This document shows, piece after piece, positions 1 through 6,907 of a stretch of DNA of 38,014 bases; position 1 is the first letter of the stretch, and every line of letters begins with the position of its first letter. The notes under the pieces are model-generated. The model was not told the DNA's origin. It did no database searches and was given only the letters and a program-made list of their open reading frames with translations. Source of the stretch: a bacterium (GTDB lineage Bacteria; Bacteroidota; Bacteroidia; B-17B0; Aurantibacillaceae); NCBI GenBank assembly GCA_029945625.1, contig JAQSCW010000013.1, forward strand, positions 1-38,014. The letters run 5' to 3'. A program made the translations under genes and the position numbers.

Positions 1-55
1 GTGAGGGGTCAGTTTAGAGTGAAATGTAGGGGTCTGTTTGAGTGAAATTTCCACA
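1..55. mobile_element. Terminal end of an IS21-like insertion sequence (partial)
   Basis: Two imperfect copies of a roughly 23-nt unit lie side by side (about 5-28 and 29-50), each with GGGGTC(A/T)GTTT followed by GAGTGAAAT. Multiple short terminal repeats of this kind, with GGGGTCA and GTGAAAT blocks, are typical of IS21-family ends. Read outward from the interrupted gene, the sequence begins TGTGGAAATTTCACTC at position 55, so it has the TG terminus usual for this family. The inserted sequence replaces the conserved end of the hsdM frame, which places the boundary at about 55/56. The istA and istB genes would lie beyond the left edge, so the family call rests on the terminal repeats alone. 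Confidence 0.6.
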
Positions 56-1807
56 ATAGTTCATTAAATGCTGATACACATCGTATTTATCCATCAGATT
101 TTTATCGGTGTATGTTTTTAGTATATCTTCCGATACTGTATGTATTGTTTGTTTTGGCTTAATTCCCGATGTGAGATTTTTAAGATATTTCGTATTCCTT
201 GTTTTCCAATCAGTAAACAAGTCATCCATTTCTTTACTGAAATTTACAAATTCGGGATGTTTAAAAATACTTTCATTAATGCTCTCCTTATTTATTTTTA
301 ATTGACTGTAATGTTTTCTTTTACTGGCAGAAAATAATTCTTTTTTTAGTGTTTTATAAACTTCCCAATATCCATTTAAAGCTTCGATATCTGCGTTGGG
401 AATATCGCCTAATAAATGTGCTTCAATATCTTGTATATCCTCAACTTCTTGGTTATCGATATAGCGTGGCAGGTTTAAACTGTAATCATTTTTTTTGTCG
501 CTAATTTCCGCATAAGAAACAAATCGGCTATACTTGGGCAATTCTATTTGTTTGGTAAAAACATCTACAATTTTATGTATGTCTTGTTCTCGTAATCTAT
601 TTTTGTTTCCGTCTTTAATAAATCCTTTACTGGCATCTATCATAAAAATGCCTCTTTGTTCATCAGGTAAGTCCTTTGTTGCTTCTGCATTTGCAATGTC
701 AAGTACAATAACACAAGCAGGAATGCCAGTACCGTAAAACAAATTGGCAGGCAAGCCTATAATGCCCTTTATATAACCTTTTTCAATAATGCCTTTTCGT
801 ATTTCAGACTCAACATTGCCACGGAATAAAACTCCATGAGGTAAAATACAAGCACCCTTACCTGTACTTTTTAAAGATTTAATGATGTGCAATAAAAACG
901 CATAGTCACCATTTTTTGCAGGCGGTATTTTTTCTGTTTCAAAACGATTGTAAATATCATTTGAAGGGTCAAAACCATCAGTCCAGTTTTTTGATGAGAA
1001 AGGGGGATTAGCAACAACAAAATCAAAGGTTTTTAAATTGCCCAGTTCGTTTTTGAATAGAGGATCGGATAAAGTGCTTTGCCCTTTTTTTATCTCTGCT
1101 TCAGGGTTGTTGTGCAAAATCATGTTCATACGAGCCAAAGCAGCTGTTACAACTGTTTTTTCTTGTCCGTAAAGATTCGCTTTGTTTTCGGCTTCTTCCG
1201 CAACTTTTAGTAATAACGAACCTGAACCGCAAGTTGGGTCATAAATAGTCTGCTTTTCTTTTGTTGATTTTTTTACACCAATTACTTTTGCTAATACACG
1301 ACTTACTTCTCCGGGTGTATAAAACTCTCCTTTACTTTTTCCACTTTCCGATGCAAAGTGTCGCATTAAATATTCGTAAGCATCTCCTAAAATATCATCG
1401 CCTTCAGCACGATTTTTACTAAAATCTAATGAAGGGTTTTCAAATATTGTGATAAGGTCAGTAAGTTTATCTTGCATCTCCTTGCCTTTTCCTAACTTTT
1501 CCTCATCCTGAAAACTAATAACATCAATAACGTTCACTAAGTCGTTTTCTTTTGCCAACGCACTTATTGCTACGTCAATTTTTTCCCCAATGTCCTTTTT
1601 ACCTTTTAATTCCTGCATATCCTTAAAACTTCCACCTTTAGGAATTTTAATTAATGCATTGGGATCATTTGCATATTTATCGGATACATATTTAACGAAC
1701 AATAATACCAATACATAATCTTTGTATTGACTCGGTTCCATCGATCCTCTTAACTTGTCACAGCTTGCCCAAAGGGAGCTATATAATTCAGATTTTTTAA
1801 TTGCCAT
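14..1807 (-). CDS. hsdM: Type I restriction-modification DNA methyltransferase subunit M, 3'-truncated by an IS end
   Basis: HsdM is the N6-adenine methyltransferase subunit of type I restriction enzymes and works with HsdS and HsdR. The frame has the N-terminal helical HsdM domain, the SAM-binding motif DPTCGSG at residue 190 and the catalytic NPPF at residues 267-270. Native sequence stops at about residue 584, inside the family block YQHLMNYW. The last 13 residues are read from the IS21-like end and finish at a chance stop codon. Relatives with this block continue for roughly another 150-200 residues, so the C-terminal region is missing while the catalytic domain is whole. It is the last gene of a minus-strand operon, 21 bp after the ABC-3C ATPase. 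hsdS and hsdR are not in the window and would lie left of the insertion. Loss of subunit assembly is an inference. Confidence 0.93.
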   Translation of the reverse strand: MAIKKSELYSSLWASCDKLRGSMEPSQYKDYVLVLLFVKYVSDKYANDPNALIKIPKGGSFKDMQELKGKKDIGEKIDVAISALAKENDLVNVIDVISFQDEEKLGKGKEMQDKLTDLITIFENPSLDFSKNRAEGDDILGDAYEYLMRHFASESGKSKGEFYTPGEVSRVLAKVIGVKKSTKEKQTIYDPTCGSGSLLLKVAEEAENKANLYGQEKTVVTAALARMNMILHNNPEAEIKKGQSTLSDPLFKNELGNLKTFDFVVANPPFSSKNWTDGFDPSNDIYNRFETEKIPPAKNGDYAFLLHIIKSLKSTGKGACILPHGVLFRGNVESEIRKGIIEKGYIKGIIGLPANLFYGTGIPACVIVLDIANAEATKDLPDEQRGIFMIDASKGFIKDGNKNRLREQDIHKIVDVFTKQIELPKYSRFVSYAEISDKKNDYSLNLPRYIDNQEVEDIQDIEAHLLGDIPNADIEALNGYWEVYKTLKKELFSASKRKHYSQLKINKESINESIFKHPEFVNFSKEMDDLFTDWKTRNTKYLKNLTSGIKPKQTIHTVSEDILKTYTDKNLMDKYDVYQHLMNYCGNFTQTDPYISL

Positions 1808-1828
1808 ACTACTACTATTCTTCTATTA

Positions 1829-3691
1829 TTAATTTGGAAAGAAACCTTTTCTAACACCGTTCGCTTCATTTGAAAATTGGATATAATTAATTTTACTAAT
1901 TACATCGGCTGGGGGAATTTTATTATCTAAAATTATTATTTGCCTGTCGTTTTTTACTTTCGCCAAATCTTTAAAAAATAATTCTTGCATATCGGGAGTA
2001 ATCTCGTCATCCTTTTCACGCTTTTGATTATTATGATAGGTTGTCAATGGAGAGTCAAGTACAATAATTCCGGAGTGGGGTTTCGATTTTTCAATACAAT
2101 AATCAAGAAGTCCGAAAACAAAAGCTGAATAGGACAATGCCCTTACACCTTTCCCATGACTATTTCGACCTCTACCTGAAATTATTAAATCAAATATTTT
2201 GTGTTTATCGTTAAATTCAACTGACGTTAATCCTGGAAACTTCCACGCTTTAAGGAATTTTTCTACATGTTCCGAAAATGATTTTAATATTGTGTATCCT
2301 AAATCAACTTTCGCTTCCTCTGGTTTCGATTTTGATTTTAGTTCTTTTTCTAACCCTTCTTTGTCAAGAAATAATTTTGTTATATCGGTTTTCGCAGAAA
2401 GTATTTCCTGTTCAATTTTATTTTGATTTATTAATTGACTAATCTGCGTTTGAAAATTTTGCTGTAATGGCAGTAGCTCAGAATTTAGTTCCTTATTGAC
2501 AACAGCCAACTCCTTTTCCATTTTCGTAATTAATACATCGTTAATAGTTTTATCACGCTCGGTAGTTATAATAGTTGCGTTTAAATCTTCTAATTTGAGT
2601 CCTATTTTTCTCCCTTCAATTTTTACCGACTCTCCGATTGCCTTATTTTCTATGTTAGTTGCCAAGCATTTAAGGTGTTCTTCATCCATGTGAGTACCAC
2701 AAATAGGGCAATCCTTCGTTATCAATTGCTTAAATAAAAATTCGCCTTCAATAATAAAAGTCAATCTATTTAAGTCATTTTTATAATGATCACGCAATAA
2801 ATAAAATCTTTTTAAAATTTCATTGTTTTGTAAATTAGAAGACTTTAGTTTTTGTAATTCGTTAAAGTCTACCTCTCTTTTAGATGTCAATTCTTCTATG
2901 CGTTTTGTTGAAGTCTCAAGTTTTTCTAACAATTTTGAAACTTGAATATTAATTTCCTCAGACGTAAATTTTGATGTTGAATTCTGTAAAGTTTCAATTG
3001 CTTTGTTTTTGGAAAGCACTAAAGACTCTATAAATTCCATTTTACCTTTTATCCTACTTTCAAAGACCTTTTTTTCTTCTTTTTCTACAAGCTCATTGTC
3101 AACATTTTCGGTAAGCAAATATCTAAACGCAGACTTTTCAACCGTAAAATCAAGAAAATTACTCATAGAGAAATAGACAGGAGAGCCTTCTGTTATTATC
3201 CGACTTTCATCAATTAATGATAGCTGAGAGATATCTCTGAAGCTTAATTTTCTTGTTTTATTCGATGCATTCGTTTTGAGAGAAACATCTTTCACTCCCA
3301 TTAGACCAAGAAGAAACTCCGATATATTCTCTCCATTTAATGTTGCATTTTTTTCTCCTAAAACAGTTTTCGGTGATGTGCTGTATTTTTCATACACGGT
3401 TTGTGTAACACTTGCTTTTGATGGAGTTTTTAAATTTCTATAAATTGTAAAAACTCTTTTATCATCTGTTTTTATTTGTAAGTAAGCCTCGGAATATCCC
3501 ATTGATTCAGGAATATCCACTTTTGGACAATTAGCAGCACCGAGTAGGTAATCAATACATTGGTACACATAAGATTTTCCGGTGTCTGAAGAACCCACAA
3601 TCAAGTTAGCACCTTTAGAAAATTTCAACGAAGCTTCCTTAACACCTTGTCCTGTAACAATTAATTTTTCTATGTAAAATCTTTGATTCAT
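1829..3691 (-). CDS. ABC-3C system ATPase, Rad50/SMC-like AAA ATPase
   Basis: This 620-residue protein has the layout of a Rad50/RecN-like ABC ATPase. Walker A (GSSDTGKS) is at residues 33-40. A long charged coiled coil follows and is broken by a zinc-hook-like CPIC at residues 328-331. The C-terminal half has an ABC-signature-like segment (RALSYSAFVFG) and a Walker B/D-loop (IIVLDSPL) near residue 545. In ABC-three-component systems such an ATPase is encoded with a small middle component and a nuclease- or effector-bearing protein, and these systems are considered anti-mobile-element conflict systems. Its start lies 2 nt after the middle-component stop, so the genes are almost certainly co-translated. 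The ATPase class is clear. The ABC-3C assignment depends on the neighbours as well as the sequence. Confidence 0.82.
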   Translation of the reverse strand: MNQRFYIEKLIVTGQGVKEASLKFSKGANLIVGSSDTGKSYVYQCIDYLLGAANCPKVDIPESMGYSEAYLQIKTDDKRVFTIYRNLKTPSKASVTQTVYEKYSTSPKTVLGEKNATLNGENISEFLLGLMGVKDVSLKTNASNKTRKLSFRDISQLSLIDESRIITEGSPVYFSMSNFLDFTVEKSAFRYLLTENVDNELVEKEEKKVFESRIKGKMEFIESLVLSKNKAIETLQNSTSKFTSEEINIQVSKLLEKLETSTKRIEELTSKREVDFNELQKLKSSNLQNNEILKRFYLLRDHYKNDLNRLTFIIEGEFLFKQLITKDCPICGTHMDEEHLKCLATNIENKAIGESVKIEGRKIGLKLEDLNATIITTERDKTINDVLITKMEKELAVVNKELNSELLPLQQNFQTQISQLINQNKIEQEILSAKTDITKLFLDKEGLEKELKSKSKPEEAKVDLGYTILKSFSEHVEKFLKAWKFPGLTSVEFNDKHKIFDLIISGRGRNSHGKGVRALSYSAFVFGLLDYCIEKSKPHSGIIVLDSPLTTYHNNQKREKDDEITPDMQELFFKDLAKVKNDRQIIILDNKIPPADVISKINYIQFSNEANGVRKGFFPN

Positions 3692-3693
3692 AA

Positions 3694-4200
3694 TTATCCT
3701 CTTATAAGCGATTCATAAATAAATTCTCCGCCCCAATTTGGGATATTGTTCTCCACTATTGTGTTGAGTTTTTCATCTGAGTATTCTGCAAATTGACCTT
3801 TAATCCATTTACTTATTTCTATTAATTTTTTTGAGTATTCATTCTCCTGTAATTCAATAAATTTTTTAGTAAGCTCATTGGATTTATATTTAATTCCATC
3901 CGCAGAAAAAACGATATCAATCAACTCTTTACTTCTCATTAGAGCCATCGCATCTTTTAAAATAAGAGGCTTGATAATAATTTGAGCCGATCTGTGAGGA
4001 ATAGGTGGATGCAGACTGGTTGGTCCATTAGGGAAATCGCTTGAATTCAGCAAAAAATAATCGTAAATAACTAATCTATTAAGATCAACTTCAACAGGAG
4101 ATATTCCATTTAAAATATAAAGAGTTCTAAAACCAATTTCTAAAGGCGAATTAAAAACGTTCGCATTCCGAGTTTCAAATATGTTACTTAAATTTTCCAC
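3694..4200 (-). CDS. ABC-3C system middle component
   Basis: This is a 168-residue protein with no catalytic motif that I recognise. The N-terminal segment NVFNSPLEIGFRTLYIL, followed by a short helical domain with LVIYDYFLLNSSDF and LHPPIPHRS, resembles the small middle-component family (MC2-like) that links ATPase and effector in ABC-three-component systems. The position supports this: the start overlaps the end of the upstream nuclease-fold gene by 13 bp, and the stop lies 2 bp before the ATPase start. In this family the middle component is thought to bridge the other two proteins. The subfamily number is from memory and uncertain; the three-gene arrangement is the stronger evidence. Confidence 0.72.
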   Translation of the reverse strand: MENLSNIFETRNANVFNSPLEIGFRTLYILNGISPVEVDLNRLVIYDYFLLNSSDFPNGPTSLHPPIPHRSAQIIIKPLILKDAMALMRSKELIDIVFSADGIKYKSNELTKKFIELQENEYSKKLIEISKWIKGQFAEYSDEKLNTIVENNIPNWGGEFIYESLIRG

Positions 4201-5288
4201 GACAATTTATTTTCATTAACTAAATGGTGGCAAATGCCTTGCTTATCATGAATGCTTATGGTTACTGTTAAAGGATTAACTGTAATGCTCAGAAGTGTGC
4301 TGTGATCAAGAACACTTGTTAATCTTTTGAAAGCATTTTCATAAGTAGCTATTACCTTTGAATATACCGCAGTATAAATTTCGTCTTTTAAAGCTTCAAA
4401 TGCATTTGAATCGGGAGGTAGATTATCTCTTTCAAATTGTTTTAATGTTTCTACAGAATAAAAATTCTTTCTTTGAATATCGAAATGAACCATATAAGTG
4501 CCATGTTTAGATAATTCATCAACTGAATTAATTTCTTGGCTAATCTCCTCTCCATATGCTATCAACAATTGCTTAACATATCTCATTTCCTTTTCAGGAT
4601 CAGCAATACTTGGAACAACAGTATCTTCTCTGTACTTTTTTAGTCCACCACCAAAATGATATAGGTGGTAGCTTGTCTGACCATGTTGTTCAATTAATTC
4701 ATGAGGCTCAACTGATTTTATTATTGAGAAATCAAAATCCTCAACATATTTTTTGAAATCCCCTTCAAGTTTGATTTCGCCCGTCCCTTTAGTTGTTATT
4801 TTTTTTAAAACATTCTTGTCCCAGTTCCCAATTAATGCTGCTTTAAGTTTAATTGGATCGTCTATCATATCCCCAAGTTTTGTTCCCACTCCCTCTTGAC
4901 TTACGATGTAATAATTTTGAGGAATAGTATAATCTTTTATAAAAGTGTAGTAGCAAAGTTTTCCAAGTTCAACATAAAAATTTGTTGGGGTTAATGCATT
5001 ACCATAATGTTTACATTGGAAATTATCCCACTTCTTTTCGCTCAAATTAATCCATCCGATGACATCTCTTCCCTTATCCCCAGCAGCACCGCATCTTCTT
5101 ACTTTTTCATATTTTGTAGAGAGGTATTCGAATACCCATTCTGTTACAATTTCTTCAAATTCACTATCGTCTATAACAGCCAATCTTTGAATAGGTGTAA
5201 TAGATTTACCGTAAAGAATATCGTGATTAGATATCTTTGGTGTGCTTTTAGGTTTTAATATTTCAGTTGTATCAGTTTCTGTGGTCAT
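4188..5288 (-). CDS. ABC-3C system protein: restriction-endonuclease-fold N-terminus plus ABC-3C C-terminal domain
   Basis: This 366-residue protein has two parts. Residues about 40-130 look like a PD-(D/E)xK nuclease fold: an acidic helix (FEEIVTEW), then GRDV with D75, then QCK at 91-93, the spacing seen in Mrr-like enzymes. The C-terminal half (about 225-366) carries the pattern of the ABC-3C C-terminal domain, including VHFDIQRKNFYSVETLKQF and a following LKDEIYTAVYS helix. This would make it the effector that cleaves nucleic acid when the ATPase and middle component signal. The gene begins 118 bp downstream of the AAA+ gene and overlaps the next gene by 13 bp. Cleavage activity and target are inferred from the fold only. 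Confidence 0.75.
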   Translation of the reverse strand: MTTETDTTEILKPKSTPKISNHDILYGKSITPIQRLAVIDDSEFEEIVTEWVFEYLSTKYEKVRRCGAAGDKGRDVIGWINLSEKKWDNFQCKHYGNALTPTNFYVELGKLCYYTFIKDYTIPQNYYIVSQEGVGTKLGDMIDDPIKLKAALIGNWDKNVLKKITTKGTGEIKLEGDFKKYVEDFDFSIIKSVEPHELIEQHGQTSYHLYHFGGGLKKYREDTVVPSIADPEKEMRYVKQLLIAYGEEISQEINSVDELSKHGTYMVHFDIQRKNFYSVETLKQFERDNLPPDSNAFEALKDEIYTAVYSKVIATYENAFKRLTSVLDHSTLLSITVNPLTVTISIHDKQGICHHLVNENKLSWKI

Positions 5289-5405
5289 TTTGGAGGAGAA
5301 AATATACGGATTTTAAGCAAATGATTCTCATAAGGTTAGCCTTTTATTTAATGGGGGTTAGTAATCAATGTTTTAGAGGGATTCGGTTAATTCTCATTTG
5401 TAAAT

Positions 5406-6464
5406 TCATACTAATTTCAGCCATCGATCAATTGTTTTTTTTGTTTTTCCTGTATTAAAAACCAAATCTCCTTGCTTTATTTTTTCGTAGTCGGGTAATG
5501 CAGCAATTGTTACTGCGTAATTTTTCATTAATGCTTTGTTGTAAGAATTGAAAGGCTGTGAAATATCAAATGTATTTGGCATTTCTATTTTTGATGTCAA
5601 ATTATATTTTTCAAAATCTGTTTTTACTAAATCAAAAATACTCTTCTCGTTAACAACTTCCTTAGATGTAGGATCAAAAACTGTTTTCCAATACGTCATC
5701 CATAAAATCGAAATTGATTGTAAGTCACGGAAATTACCATCAAGTGGTAATTGACTAAGCCATTTGTAAAACCCATTATCCGTTGGTGTTTCTATTCTTT
5801 CATACCCTTTTGATTTATTGAATTGCATTCCGTTCCAAACTAATTTAAAATCTGATTTTACGGTATCCCTCGTTTCAGAAATTGATGGTAGTTTGATTAC
5901 AAGTTGAGCGACACGATCATAAAAATCAGGAAGCAATGTGTCGTTTTTTAGTTCTGCTATTATTCTATTGCTTCCGAAAATTGGTCTCACTTCAACATAA
6001 TGTGTTTTATCCCCCATCATTTTCCTAAAAGAAAACTTTCCCTTTTCTTTACCGCTACCAACGGTTTGCAATGCAGTTAGTAGCTTGGATTTTACTCGAT
6101 CATCTAAATGATGTACTTCATCAAGAAATAAAATTCCCTTATCCGCTTGCTTCAATAATCCTTCGTGACCATTTGGATTAGCGCCAGTAAAGGCATTCTT
6201 CTCATATCCAAAAATATCTGCTTCGGCATTATCATTATTAAACGATGCACATGAGGCTTCAACAAATTTGTCGGTGTATAAAACTTTTTCTTCTTTTAGA
6301 AATTCACATATTTGTTTTATCCACCGTGATTTTCCTGTTCCTCTCTCTCCAATTACAAGAACGGAGAACCTTCCCGGATTGGACATGAAATGATAAAGCC
6401 TTTTCAAAGCATCTTTTCTAAGTGGATGCTGATCTTTTATTTCGTTTAGGAATTCTGCATTCAT
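5406..6464 (-). CDS. Sigma-54-activator-like AAA+ ATPase with C-terminal helix-turn-helix-like segment
   Basis: The protein has 352 residues from the ATG at 6464. It is an AAA+ ATPase of the bacterial enhancer-binding type: Walker A GERGTGKS at 39-46, a GAFTGA-type loop reading NAFTGA at 90-95, and Walker B GILFLDE at 110-116. There is no N-terminal receiver, GAF or PAS domain. The last 25 residues (KIKQGDLVF...KKTIDRWLK) could form a small DNA-binding helix-turn-helix. A TTG five codons upstream also keeps the frame open, but the ATG is better: it sits exactly 4 nt after a promoter motif. It heads the ABC-3C/hsdM operon and may be its regulator or a fourth component. NAFTGA differs from GAFTGA in its first residue, so sigma-54 contact is not certain. 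Confidence 0.8.
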   Translation of the reverse strand: MNAEFLNEIKDQHPLRKDALKRLYHFMSNPGRFSVLVIGERGTGKSRWIKQICEFLKEEKVLYTDKFVEASCASFNNDNAEADIFGYEKNAFTGANPNGHEGLLKQADKGILFLDEVHHLDDRVKSKLLTALQTVGSGKEKGKFSFRKMMGDKTHYVEVRPIFGSNRIIAELKNDTLLPDFYDRVAQLVIKLPSISETRDTVKSDFKLVWNGMQFNKSKGYERIETPTDNGFYKWLSQLPLDGNFRDLQSISILWMTYWKTVFDPTSKEVVNEKSIFDLVKTDFEKYNLTSKIEMPNTFDISQPFNSYNKALMKNYAVTIAALPDYEKIKQGDLVFNTGKTKKTIDRWLKLV

Positions 6465-6468
6465 AGGA

Positions 6469-6476
6469 TAAAGATA
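6469..6476 (-). promoter_or_regulatory. Promoter -7 element of the defence operon (leaderless arrangement)
   Basis: The minus strand reads TATCTTTA, then TCCT, then ATG at 6464. TAnnTTTG is the Bacteroidota -7 consensus; here the last base is A. Because transcription starts about 5-7 nt after this motif, the mRNA would begin at or next to the start codon. Confidence 0.55.
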
Positions 6477-6488
6477 CAATTATCTAAA

Positions 6489-6507
6489 TAGAAGACGTTA
6501 TCTTCTA
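6489..6507. promoter_or_regulatory. Perfect inverted repeat upstream of the defence operon, possible operator
   Basis: TAGAAGA and TCTTCTA form 7-bp arms around the loop CGTTA. The repeat sits 13 bp upstream of the -7 element, in the -25 to -43 zone of the predicted transcript, where a bound dimer would block or help polymerase. The AAA+ protein encoded just downstream is an obvious candidate ligand; this is inference. Confidence 0.4.
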
Positions 6508-6516
6508 CATTAATTA

Positions 6517-6528
6517 TCAATATATTGA
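6517..6528. promoter_or_regulatory. 12-bp perfect palindrome between divergent operons
   Basis: TCAATATATTGA is a perfect palindrome in the 140-bp spacer between the two divergent operons. A further half-like ATATCAATT follows at about 6530. It could be an operator, but the spacer is very A+T-rich, so chance is possible. Confidence 0.3.
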
Positions 6529-6604
6529 ATATCAATTATATAGTTACTTTAAAAAGTACTGGCATAGATTGTGAAATTACATAGACACAAACAAAATTCT
6601 ACAA

Positions 6605-6907
6605 ATGGAAACAGATAAATTTTCAATAAGTCCAAAGGGACAATGTAAAGCATCTACCGAAGTACCGGATCAAAAGGCAATTCAAATTGTAATCGCTGCA
6701 TCAAAAAAGAAACCGCAAAAGGAAAACACGGTTCTTATTGCGAGATACCAATGGTTAAAAAAACACAAGCTGCCTTTTCCTGAAAAAATGGAATTGCCTA
6801 ATCTTTGTGTAATCATTAAGAACGGTAAATTAAAAAGTGCTTTTTTTTCTAATGTATTAACTCACATTATCAAAAAACAAAATTACTATTTGCAAATACT
6901 TAATTAA
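6605..6907 (+). CDS. Small lysine-rich hypothetical protein
   Basis: This 100-residue frame has no domain I recognise. It is rich in lysine, with a central segment LIARYQWLKKHKLPFPEKM and no signal peptide or membrane segment. It directly abuts the next gene: its TAA ends at 6907 and the ATG of the glycosyltransferase-radical SAM gene begins at 6908. That fits translational coupling and a shared operon. The codon composition is as A+T-rich as its neighbours. It could be a genuine small partner of the radical SAM enzyme or the remnant of a longer gene. Apart from the exact junction, nothing shows that it is expressed. Confidence 0.5.
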   Translation: METDKFSISPKGQCKASTEVPDQKAIQIVIAASKKKPQKENTVLIARYQWLKKHKLPFPEKMELPNLCVIIKNGKLKSAFFSNVLTHIIKKQNYYLQILN

